Shown in pieces: positions 24,771 to 35,242 of a stretch of DNA of 64,000 bases; within the stretch, counting starts at the first letter, position 1, and each line of letters starts with the position of its first letter. Position numbers and translations under genes: made by a program. The notes under the pieces are model-generated. The model was not told the origin of the DNA. It ran no database searches and worked only from the letters and a program-made list of their open reading frames with translations. The stretch comes from Cephalotrichum gorgonifer (lineage: Eukaryota > Ascomycota > Sordariomycetes > Microascales > Microascaceae), in NCBI GenBank assembly GCA_900312665.1, contig ONZQ02000003.1, positions 1,282,986 through 1,346,985 on the forward strand, in the 5' to 3' direction.

Positions 24771-27700
24771 GGGACGAAATCTCTTTTCTCCTGCTGGAAA
24801 ATTGATTAAGAAGACGAGGAGCTGGACAAGTGCGGAAGAGGTGGATGAATGTTGTTGCCTAGAATATGGAGTTTGAACCCTTGGTGCGGGTGGGTCAACG
24901 GTATCGACTGGCTGGGACTTACGGACAGGGTGAGCCTAACCACCATGCCGTTGGGTATGGCTCGGATGGAGCTATTCTCAAGAAGAACGGGCAAGCCAGT
25001 CACAGGAAGGGGCTGGGAGAGAAGGTGAGATAGCTGTGCTATCAATATCTAAGGGACGGCCACGGATTTTCGAGGAATGGCCACAGCGAGTCCGGTCCGG
25101 GGTGTAGATGGGACCATGGAGCAGGAAGGGGAGGGTAATACGGAAAGCAACAAGGGGGAACCGAGAGGATATGGGTCAAAGGAGAGGGCGGGTCCCCACA
25201 TCCTTTTACTCACCACACGTCAATCCCTGCCACTAGACTACGTGTCCGGCAGACTCCACCCGAGAGAAGCACGCGGATGTGTTGGTGCTGCAAGGCGAGA
25301 CAGATGCCTGATTACAGGACAGGAGTTAGAGCTTGCGCGGCGGTGTCGTTCGCCTCACCCTTTTGACTGGGACGTCTCCTCTTCGGCAGGAGGAACTAGG
25401 GTGATGCCGCGCCGGGAACTCTATCAGGGGGGAAGGTCGAGAATTCAGTTCCTAGGGCGGCCTCCCAGGCTAAGGCACGAACGCTGACGGCCCAACAAGG
25501 GAAAGTCACACATACGACGGTGCGAACTGACACCCCGGAAGCGGATCCCAGAACGGCCTAGTTGGACAGCGGGCGGCGCTACTTTGAGGTATAGTTCGCG
25601 CCCCAGAGTCGGAAGAACTGCAGGCAGTGGCGCCTTATTCTTCGCTTCCCCGCTCCCAACGTGGCAGCGCGTTGGGATATTGCGCCTCTCTATCGTCGAT
25701 GGCGTTTTTTTTTTTTCGAGTGGATGGTTTCGCGTTCGCGTTCGGCGGCGGTGAGGGGAGGGCAAGATGAGGTTCCTTCCTCAACGGTGGAGCCTTTCGA
25801 TGATTAAAGAGGGTATCAGTTCTGGGAGGGGCGAATCTCGTTGGGGCAGGCGGGGGAAGGGGAAAGGGGGGGGGGACTGGGCGAGGGGTGAGGACTTCAC
25901 ACCAGGCTGGCACGGCGGCGGCCCCCAACCTCAATACTACCAGAAGCTAAGTCCGTTTCGTCTCTTTGCAGCCGAAGCGAGGTGAATTCGGAAAGGATTG
26001 CTGGCAGTCGTTATACTTGCCGACGCAGCACGCCGCCCGTTTCTGACTGCTGCAGGCCTACTACGTTTACGAGTTTCCATCGATAAAAACTAAAAAAGGC
26101 CGATGATTGCTTTTGAAGCAACGAGACGCAGGAGTTCAATGCTGGCTTCAATGCTGTATTGAGCAGTCAGTCTGTGGAACAGCGATCGACCCCGCCGCGG
26201 GGTCGGTGACAAAGAGACAGCCCGGGGGGGAAAAAAAAAAGGGGGGGGGGGTAGAAAATAACAATACTTTGTATGCACCAAGATTTCTTTGTCCTCGAGT
26301 ACGAGTACGGGTACCAGTACGAGTATTCAACCCCATGCATGGTCTCTCGAAGGTCATTTTCCAAATTTCCCTGGCCGGGGGGAAAGGTTGGCCCGCCATG
26401 ACGCGACCGAAATGAAGCTGAAGCCAAGCGCTTTTACGCGCCCGCGCCGCCCGCGCGAGATAGGAAGGTGGTCGGCCATCAAGACGGCGCTGGTCCTCCT
26501 GGGAACCCTGGTATCTTTCTATTAATACTTCTTCCCCGAACTCTCGTCACACGGCACTCGATATGTATGTCGAGATGGGACGACGATCTGTCACGGGTGC
26601 CGCTGTGCTGGGCTGGCCCCTGGAACATGCATGTAGGCCCCCGATTCTCCCCGGAATTTATTTTACGCGCCGCCGTCATTTGAGATGCCATGCACTCAAA
26701 GCGCCCGTGGCGCCGCCTCCGGGTTCTCCCAACCATTAAGTGTCGAGGCCGATGCCATTGATTGCCCCTACCCTTTGCCAGAAGAGCAAGTAACCGCCAG
26801 ATGGGCACATGTATCACAAGCACAGCATGATGCGGAAATGATGTGCGTTGTTTCACCTACGATGCAGGGAGGAAGCGGCCTGTCCGCACGGGCGGGATGC
26901 GCGAGGGTTGCACGCAGGCCGGCGTTTCCTGGGTGTTGGTTCACAAAGGGATGGATGAATTGAGGGGTGGATGGATGGAGGGATAAAGGGTTGCAGAGCC
27001 TTGCCCGCGTCCCTATACTACGCTCTTCTGTTTCTCCCCTCATTTACCTGGTCTTGTTGCGACCTTCCGACTAGCCTTTGTTGGAGATGGAGAGTACTCG
27101 CCTGACCGTCACCCTGATAAATGGAATCCCAAGAATCCAAATCAAAACACTCTATTTAACCTCTATGGCCATGCGTGCCCTGCCAAGAATGCACCGTCTA
27201 GTATCTAGGGGAATCCGAGGAAAGAGACGTGAAAACGGCAAACCTCTCCAAGATGCAGGAACGAGAAGCCTCCCGAAGAACACCCTCCCGTTGACTAAGC
27301 CGGGGGGAGGGGGGGAGAAGACTCGGGAACGACGAGCCTCCTGAGGAAAACGACATACCACCGAAGAAACCAGGAAAAAGAAGCACGAAAAGTAGAAGCC
27401 TCCAAACGACGACAGACCCACGAGCAGTCTCAAGAAGGGAAAACGCGAGAGCGATAACCCTCCCGATGATCGACCCGCCCCGCGAAGAAACTGAAGAAAG
27501 TGAACGCGAGAACAACAAACCTCCAGATGAAACGACAACCTCTCGAGCAACGACAAAACGACAAGCCTCCCGAAGAAGCCCAAGCTCGCGAAGAAGCCCA
27601 AAAGAAGCCCAGTCCGACACCCTCCCGAATATAACCACCCTGCCCCGACCTTCCCTACCGCCCGCCGGCCCTTCTCTTGCGCAGATCCGCCCCTACGAGC

Positions 27701-30600
27701 GGCCCCTGTGATTGCGCCCGCCCTCCTTGCCCTTCCCATCGGGCTTATCTGTGTCGGCGTTTTGGTAGGCGTTTTGGTCGGAGGTATCGGTGGGTCTATC
27801 GAGCCGAGCCATACGGTCAGTCTCTAGCCAAAAACACTCGAGGACCAAACGACCAAGCAAAGGGAGTCTGGCTCTGGGTCGGATCGAGATAACTCACGGG
27901 ATGGGGATTGGGGGCCCAGATGAATTCGTGCCGCCATTGTGGGGAGGAGCAGGACCAGGGCTGTGACTGGTTCTTTCATGTTAGTTGGCGGTCAAAGTAT
28001 GGGAACAAGAACAAGCACAAATCGGGACGCAGTCTCGCCATGCCGAGGCCCAAGGGGGAGCATGGGTCTTTTACATACACTTTGTACACCGGGGCCATGT
28101 AATAATGAGGAGAACTCATGGTTGTGAGGTGTTGTATCCGAGGTACGGAGGCAATACTCGCTTGGATATGGTTGATGTGTCCGAGTAGGAGAGAGGAAGG
28201 CCGAGTTCGAGTATCGATGCGGTGCCGGATAAGTTTCGAAGGAGACTGAGGACAGAAGTGCCGAGTCTTTTATATCTTCAAAATACTTTTTCACTGTTCG
28301 CACGCTGTTGAGGCGCATGGCCGTTGGACAAGTTACAAGTGGAAGTATGTAATGATGGACCTAGACAGAGAGGGGGCTGTACCTTCGTCACCGAGGTCGA
28401 CGTCAACCGGTGATCAGTGGGGAGTGGCGGTCATGGAGAACGTCGTGATAAGAGTCAGGGGCGTGGTACAACCAGGTCGCCGCGTCGCCCCGGGCAGGTT
28501 GTGAACAGGCGTAAGGCGCTCCCCGGTGACAGGTACTAATGCTACTCTTCGATTTGCCCGCTGCGGTCCTCGACGGCACCCTTAATGTTAGTGGGTAGGT
28601 GGGTCCGTCTCTCTGTGCTCTGGTCCCTGGAACGCACAGAAGGGTGGCGGAGATTTCAAGGGTTGAGACTTCAAGCCGGGCCCCAAGTTTCGGGGACGTA
28701 GGGCACCGCATGACCTACTTAATATTGTTAGGCGTACTCGTCCCCTACTAAGGCATCCCAAGGGAGGTGCCTACCAAGACGTGTTTAGGAGGGGAAAAGC
28801 GCTATTGTGTGTTTACGGGGGGCAGTGTGAGTTTGCCTTGTTAATTAGCTTCTTCACTCTACCATATACCAGGGCGGGTGGACGGCGGGAGGGCCTCAGA
28901 GAATGGCTCCTCTCAGCCCAACAGGGCTTTCGAGGCCGGGTCTTCCCTCGCCACCTTCCATGCTATCACACGGACAACTAGAGGCGGTCAAAAGAAGGGG
29001 GGGGGGGGGGGGGGGAGGTTTCCTCAGGGGCGTGCATGTACTCAACCTCTCGGAATTTACTTTAAAAACGGAACAAAGCTATCTGCTACAGGCCCCACCA
29101 AGTATCTGTCCGTACCAGATACAAACCCATGGGAGCGTCGCAGTCAACGGTGCCTGTGGGCGAGTGGGGAGGGCGGGAAGGAAGGCTGAACGGCCCCATC
29201 AACAATGAAACCTGGAGCTGTATGGCACCGGATCTGCATGCAGAGGGCCTGTCTTCCGCCGTAGTGGTTTGGGAAGTACCGACAGATGCAGCTTGAGTAG
29301 CATAAATACTACGTCTCCCACACACTGTTGATTCTCTGATTCGAGTAAAATGATACATGAGGGCACCTTCCACTTCCACTGACTCGGGAGGAAGGGCGGA
29401 CTACTACACTCACACGCAGGGAAGGAAGATGACGCGTACACATAGAGGTGAAAGAAATTCGGGGGATCGGAATCAGTGGTATTTGGCTTTTCGGAAAATA
29501 GATAAAAGGGGGGGTGGCAAGCAGGAGGGAAGTTTCAGGAGGGGAGCGACCTACAAAACGTACGAGGAGTCTTACCTATGTACTAGGTCCTCCTGTGTCG
29601 GGGCTGGGAGGAGTGAGAAAATGTACACTCGTGCAATTGATTATACGAGGACGCTTTGCGAGCTTGTGCGCAACAGTACCTACGGACCGTCCGTTTTCAG
29701 ACTTGGAGTTTGGACTGTTCATTATGTTGTCAAATTAGATTCAGGTACAGTACATATTAGACGAAAGGGGAACGTCACCACCTCAAAGCACAAGGTCGGT
29801 CTCTTGGTCCCATCCGAAGACAAGCCGAGAAGGACAAAAAATGTCTGTGGTGTCACTCGAAACGAAACAATGATACATGTAGTACTTTGTACGCCGAGTC
29901 CGCACCAGGAAGCTAGCCTTGAAAAAAAAAGATCAATCCCGATACATTCATGCCCATCTATGACAGTATTCGTGCTATAACAAAATAAAAACCGTTTCCC
30001 TCCAAATCCAGCCCGAAACCACGGGGGAAGAGTAATACCAGCGACCACTAAAGACCACCCACCCACTAATCAGAAGCATGCAGGAACGGAACAGCGGATG
30101 AAGAAGAAAAATAGTGGGAGCAAGGAGTAATGTAATACATGTATGGACACATTTCTTGTGTGGGGCCGCGGGGCCCAGACTTTCTTGTATGCGAAACAGA
30201 AAAAGAACCCAGTCGCCGGTGCTTGGTGAAAGTACATATAGAAAGGGAAAAAAAAAGGCCAGATGAAAAGGAAAAAAACAAGTGTCAAACAATGAATCAA
30301 GTAGAAAAAGCTGTGCAGTCCACCCCGCCCCCGCCGCTCTCCACTGTCACATCCACCCACCACTTAGGTTAGGTGTATCTGGATATCTTGCGTCGTACCT
30401 TGCTTGATGGTGTTAGTGTGGGTGTTTTTTTTTTCTCCGGGTTATGTATCGCTACCGGGTACTCACCAGTACGGTACCACGGCGAAGTATATGTCGGCTC
30501 CGTTACACCCCATCCCATGCACCAGGTTGTCTCCGGCCAACCCAAAATCCGGGTCCGTGGACCTCGGGCGTCTGGCGCGTGCGTGCCGCTCCATCATCAT
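24771..30600. other. Long gene-poor block
   Basis: About 5.8 kb without a supported gene. Contents seen: a G/A/G homopolymer cluster at 26224-26251, GTAC-rich alternations near 26296-26326, a degenerate purine-rich minisatellite at 27229-27611, and a 19-base G run at 28997-29015. A plus-strand frame at 29357-29980 (207 codons) lacks codon bias and known motifs. Small spliced genes such as the one next door at 30601 could still be hidden here. Confidence 0.4.
27229..27611 (+). repeat. Degenerate purine-rich minisatellite
   Basis: A short consensus close to ACGACAAGCCTCCCGAAGAA recurs about eight times with spacers of roughly 40-65 bases. Clear copies: ACGAGAAGCCTCCCGAAGAA (about 27261), ACGACGAGCCTCCTGAGGAA (about 27329), AGTAGAAGCCTCCAAACGA (about 27390), AACAACAAACCTCCAGATGA (about 27510) and ACGACAAGCCTCCCGAAGAA (about 27560). 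Copies differ by substitutions and small indels. The strand is strongly purine-rich, so the opposite strand gives a long artificial Leu/Phe/Arg/Ser frame (27739-27152) that is not treated as a gene. Confidence 0.6.
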
Positions 30601-30825
30601 TTATTTCCCCCGCTTCGCGCTGCCCGGATCGGTCGCGCCGCCCGAGGCGTTACCGGCTTCGTCACAGTTGCTACACTCTCGGGTTAGAAGCTAGGTATTT
30701 TCCAGGGGAGAAGGTTGTGGGCGCGGGAACACATACTTGACGAGTTCATACTCCGAGGTATCAGTGCGTGAGTTCCGCGGAATGGGCATGGCGCCGGCGT
30801 TGGTGTTCATGTTGGTGAGCTGCAT
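30601..30825 (-). CDS. Two-exon gene for a 52-residue protein of unknown function
   Basis: Complement(join(30601..30670,30737..30825)). Exon 1 starts at ATG 30825-30823 (context GCAGCC-ATG-C) and encodes 29 residues plus two bases: MQLTNMNTNAGAMPIPRNS, then RTDTSEYELV. The 66-bp intron has a consensus GTATGT donor, a TCTAAC branch site about 20 bases before the end and a TAG acceptor. It joins in phase to NNCDEAGNASGG and ATDPGSAKRGK, ending in TAA. Upstream, a TATATATAT element (about 30988-30996) and about 160 bases of C/T- and A-rich leader resemble a real fungal promoter and 5' UTR. The protein is polar, with no signal peptide or membrane segment, one Cys and a basic end. I do not recognise the family. 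A short upstream ATG (about 30960) opens a 15-codon uORF if the leader is long enough. Confidence 0.6.
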
Positions 30826-30984
30826 GGCTGCGTTCTGGGCCGTTTCGCCGGGAAAGGATGGTGGTGTGGGGAGATGAAGAGAAAAGGTGAGGATTATGAT
30901 GATAGAGGTGCCGTTTAAAGCTGTTTAGAGTTGTTTGATGCTCTTCTTTCTTCTTCTAACATCGAGAAGGAGAGGAAGAACTTG

Positions 30985-30997
30985 TGATATATATACA
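30985..30997 (-). promoter_or_regulatory. TATA-like element of the small-protein gene
   Basis: On the minus strand TATATATATCAC lies about 160 bases before the ATG at 30825. It is followed by pyrimidine-rich stretches and then A-rich sequence, a common layout for fungal core promoters. The role is inferred from position only. Confidence 0.35.
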
Positions 30998-33677
30998 CGC
31001 AGGAATACTTTGGGGGGTGCTGCCAAGTTCAACATCACGCCCCTCCTCTCCTCAGAACGGGGCTCGCAAAAAGTTCAAGTCCGAATGAGGCACATTGCAA
31101 GCACTGCCCATCCTCTCTTTGCAATGAGAGAGCAAGGAGAAAGGGGGTGTGGGGCGAGGAGAGGGAAACTACAGAGGAGCGCAACGCGAAACGGAGTGAG
31201 TATGCCTACCTTGAATCTCAAATGTGATTAGTTTCTGCGCGGCGGGGCGTGGACGTCGAAGGACTCAGTTGCGCACACCAGTAAAGAGAGGCGAGCGTAG
31301 GGCCGGGACTTCTCTCTTCTCCCCCTAGGCTTGTTTTTGGACGAAAACAGGCTTATTTGGAGAGGCTATGCTCTACATTGAATCCATTATGACTGCATCT
31401 GTAGGGCTGCTTTACTAGCGTTCCACTTTGCGCGTTTGGGCTCACGGGGGGCGATTGTTTGGACGTTGCTGCCTTGTTGCGGGCAGCGGCACCAGCGTCG
31501 GGGCATTGAGACGGTGTTCAATCCTCGGCGCAGTTGTGGGCGGGCATCGGTCGTGTAATACACATGTTTGCATTGGTGGGGTCTAATTGGGGCTATTTCG
31601 TCATGGACCAGACCGAACTCCTGGAACGAGGGCAGGCGCAGCATTTTTTTTTTTTTTTGAGGCGACGAACACTAGTTCGGTCAGTCATGGTCGGTCATAT
31701 TATTGAGGTCCCAGGGCTATGGAATGCTCAAGTAAAGGACGAGGACCCTTAGCGCCCTACTCCATTTTTGTCTGAGGCCCCCGCTCTATCTAGGTAGGGC
31801 TGATGAGGGCCGTTACAATGTAACTACTCTGTAGGGCGCGGATCCATTTCTGAAGGGCGCCACAAGTACTAATCGCAGGTGGCTTAGTGCGTTATAGCGC
31901 CGTGTCTGTCGCCTTACAACTCCATACTCCCAATTTACCGTAGAACTCAGGCGAGCTAAGGCGAGCTAAGGCAGAGTGAGTGCCCGGCCATACTCGCAGC
32001 AGCCCCTGCCATTCTTTTTTATGTACTCGACAAAATTTCATGCGTCTGCATGGATCTGCACTCAGAATTTGGCATGGGACATGGATCCTTTCGTCCACCC
32101 TGTCGGGAATCTGTCAGTGACGTACTCTGTAGGTACATAGTACTCATCCTCGAACAACATTAAGCTGGCTGGGATCATCCCAGCAGCCTGGGCCAGCGCG
32201 CCCGGCCGTTCGTTGCCAACATCACAAAATGCCTATAACTGCGTGGATATTATTAGATCCTTTGGTGTGAACAGCAGGGTTGACCTGGTAAAAAAGAATA
32301 GCAGTTCGTAATAACACCGGTATTATACTGCATAGAAGTACAAACAGTAGATACCACACCCCTCAATCCATATAATAGGTTACTACCCATGCTTTTACAA
32401 GTACTACTACTCTCTAGGAGTACCTTTGTAGCCACATGGCGGTCTGGCCATGGTTCCTGCCACGATTTGGCGGGGAGGCACGGGCCCTGTGGTGCCCCGC
32501 CATCCAATAACATTAACGTTCATATTGTAACCAGATGAGAGATCCTCAACACCACCCGCCCTCCCTTCACGGCTTGCCTGGTGGGAGCTTTTTGGAAATA
32601 GTGTGACATTTCAAGTTGTAGGGAGTGAAGTATCCACTTACGGAGTCTCATTACCTGTAACAATAACAGCGTAGCATTCCGGTGGGCTTTTTTTTGTTGC
32701 CTTGTCGCCCTGTCTCGACAACGCTCAGCTTCGGCGAAATGTACAGCGTCGCAAACACCGAACAATGCCAAATCGTGCACTCGCCACACCCCTCCTCGCC
32801 GGTTCAAACCTTTTGAATTTCGAGTCGCCTACCTAGCGGTGAGAAATTAGTGGCTATCATCCTCCCCGCTCGACGAGACTAAACCTAGGCGTCCCGGGGC
32901 GGTGTCCCGGTTTGATAATGACATTCTCGCCAGGCAACCCTCGTGAGCCAGTAAACAGACAGCAAGGCAGAGTTACATAGAACCTCCTTTGTCTGGCTGT
33001 GCCTCCATCCAGCCCTACGAAGCCAAATCAGACGAGACGATCCATGGTCTCATCTTTGGTGACAACAAAAGTATATGCGTGTACAAGTATGTACGTAATA
33101 TTACAAGCAGGCCAGCTCAATAGTACTCCCTGATTTGACCTTCCCTGGAGTATGCAAGTATTTATAAGTACTACTTGCCCATGGTCCGCCCCCGGTCGGT
33201 CACCTGCCTGTCATTGCACGCCCTGGGATCCCCCGCCCGTGTGAAGATCGACAAAACAAGATGCGTAGATATTATTACTTGTACATTCAAGGGAGCGTCA
33301 TGCAGAAGTCCTGCGGCAAAATACACAATAATGAGGAGATGAAAGGAAGTGGATCTTCACGGCGTATCCGCGAATGCTGCCTGGTGAGGATGGGACGGAT
33401 GGTGCCTAGAACAGGCTGAGGCCAGATCTGAAGACGCGACCTGCGTGTCAAAATCCGGTGCCAAGCTATTAGTTATCGCCACAATTGTCACACGCGCAAC
33501 AAGCTGAGATTCTCGGGCCAGGGTATGTCTGCCCTTCATTAACCCGGTCTTGACGACGACCGCCACACAGAAAATATCCTTACCGGCCCCTCTCCTCCCC
33601 TGCATAAGCCCTTGCACTTGGGCGCCACATGGACGATCTACATGGATGGTCTGCCGGAGGCTAGTTAAGCAAGATCC
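30998..33677. other. Gene-poor region up to the assembly gap
   Basis: No supported gene in about 2.7 kb. It contains a 15-base T run at 31644-31658, a perfect 10-bp tandem duplication (GCGAGCTAAG) at 31951-31970, and several short GTAC/ACTCTGTA elements (about 32117-32145 and 33060-33130). Open frames are short and without coding bias. Confidence 0.4.
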
Positions 33678-34151
33678 NNNNNNNNNNNNNNNNNNNNNNN
33701 NNNNNNNNNNNNNNNNNNNNNNNNNNNNNNNNNNNNNNNNNNNNNNNNNNNNNNNNNNNNNNNNNNNNNNNNNNNNNNNNNNNNNNNNNNNNNNNNNNNN
33801 NNNNNNNNNNNNNNNNNNNNNNNNNNNNNNNNNNNNNNNNNNNNNNNNNNNNNNNNNNNNNNNNNNNNNNNNNNNNNNNNNNNNNNNNNNNNNNNNNNNN
33901 NNNNNNNNNNNNNNNNNNNNNNNNNNNNNNNNNNNNNNNNNNNNNNNNNNNNNNNNNNNNNNNNNNNNNNNNNNNNNNNNNNNNNNNNNNNNNNNNNNNN
34001 NNNNNNNNNNNNNNNNNNNNNNNNNNNNNNNNNNNNNNNNNNNNNNNNNNNNNNNNNNNNNNNNNNNNNNNNNNNNNNNNNNNNNNNNNNNNNNNNNNNN
34101 NNNNNNNNNNNNNNNNNNNNNNNNNNNNNNNNNNNNNNNNNNNNNNNNNNN
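33678..34151. other. Assembly gap (474 N)
   Basis: A run of 474 undetermined bases. Apparent open frames crossing it (for example 33550-34164) are artefacts of translating N. Flanks show no terminal repeats, and the true size and content are unknown. It sits inside the gene-poor block, so a collapsed repeat or unresolved homopolymer is possible. Confidence 0.99.
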
Positions 34152-34666
34152 AGGGCAGGCCTGATTGTATTCAATATTGGAGGTGTGGTGGTGAGGAACC
34201 GGCCTGAGACACCCTCCTTCTAGCTGAAATGAGTCTCAGGTACGACGAGGACGTACACGTGGACAGTTGCTGGTGCCAATGGTGAGTGAGACATGCAACC
34301 ATCAAGTCGAGTCCGGCTTATTGCGAACAACACACACCACCAATTCCTCGAAATAGAAGCATTCGTTTATTGGCCCGGTACGAACAAAGGATGAAACACA
34401 CTCATACATGGCATGGAGCAGACCAAGATAACGGATTATCTCGTCAAGGATGGGGAGGATGCGGGCGGAAGAGGTACCTAGGAAAAAGAGCTAGGTTGAT
34501 CAAAAGGAGGAACCAAAAAAAAAAGAAGAAAAAATACGAAAACAATTTCTAGGAAATGGTGTAAGTGGAGGTCGGCAGAAGAGCCCTGTGGACGCCACGA
34601 GCCGAGCCCATCCCAGTTATGCCCGGCCCGTCCTGGCATCGACTCGGCGCCTGGTTTCTCCGGCGC
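34152..34666. other. Region between the gap and the orphan frame
   Basis: About 515 bases with no recognisable feature apart from an A-rich stretch at 34506-34545, which could mark a 3' UTR or polyadenylation zone for either strand. The plus-strand frame at 34286-34552 is not supported by composition. Confidence 0.35.
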
Positions 34667-35242
34667 TTACGCCGTATCCCCCCCTCCAAACGCGCTATCG
34701 CCCGTCAAAGAACGGCTGATCTTGAAGTCCTTGGGACACCACGACCCTACACAACTCATGTCTGTGGGCGCCGCCACGACGAGGTGAGAGACTCCCCCCG
34801 CTCTGGGCCCAGAAGACCGGGGTGCTCCCTCCGTCGGCGGGGTGCTTTGAGTATCGGCGTAGGATCGAAGGGTCGTGGAAGTCGTCCCGGCAAGGGGGAG
34901 GTCTGGCGGCTGAGATTGGTCTTGCGAAGGAGCTGGATCTCCACTGCCATGGGATATCTGCGGTGGAGGTCTCAAAATCGGCGTCGAACCACGCGACGGG
35001 ACGTTGCCGTTCCCCCCATTGGCCGTCTCTGTTTCGGTTGGAACGCGTGGCCTGAGGTTGATTGTCTCAGAGCCATTTCGGTGCTGTCCGGTAGGACTTG
35101 GTTCCGAGGACCCAGCCTCTCCTGACAGCCCTCTCGGAGGATCGGGTTCTGAATTCGGATCCGCGCCGGCTCTTGCTCCCGTGGAGACCGCGTCCGAGGC
35201 CTTGCCCGGCAGGATAGGAGTCGGTTTTTTCTTGCTGGACAT
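34667..35242 (-). CDS. Orphan Ser/Pro/Gly-rich protein, 191 residues
   Basis: Single open frame of 191 codons starting MSSKKKPTPILPGKASDAVS. The ATG at 35242 follows an A/T/C-rich leader without intervening ATGs. The protein is low-complexity and probably disordered: PNSEPDPPRGLSGEAGSSEP, PTGQHRNGSETINLRPR, GNVPSRGSTPILRPPPQ, with an MSCVGSWCPKDFK segment near the end. No domain was recognised. The motif TPIL occurs twice (near residues 8 and 87). It could be a genuine lineage-specific gene, the first exon of a longer one, or a non-coding frame in GC-rich DNA. It lies about 500 bases from the assembly gap in a gene-poor block. Confidence 0.4.
   Translation of the reverse strand: MSSKKKPTPILPGKASDAVSTGARAGADPNSEPDPPRGLSGEAGSSEPSPTGQHRNGSETINLRPRVPTETETANGGNGNVPSRGSTPILRPPPQISHGSGDPAPSQDQSQPPDLPLAGTTSTTLRSYADTQSTPPTEGAPRSSGPRAGGVSHLVVAAPTDMSCVGSWCPKDFKISRSLTGDSAFGGGDTA

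Noticed and set aside
27152..27739. 195-codon minus-strand Leu/Phe/Arg-rich frame
   Set aside because: It is the complement of the purine-rich degenerate repeat; composition is low-complexity and the apparent hydrophobic segments follow from GAA/AAG runs.
29357..29980. 207-codon plus-strand open frame
   Set aside because: No codon bias, no recognisable motif, and mixed low-complexity composition; chance openness in this block is likely.
33550..34174. Open frames spanning the N run on both strands
   Set aside because: They exist only because undetermined bases were translated.
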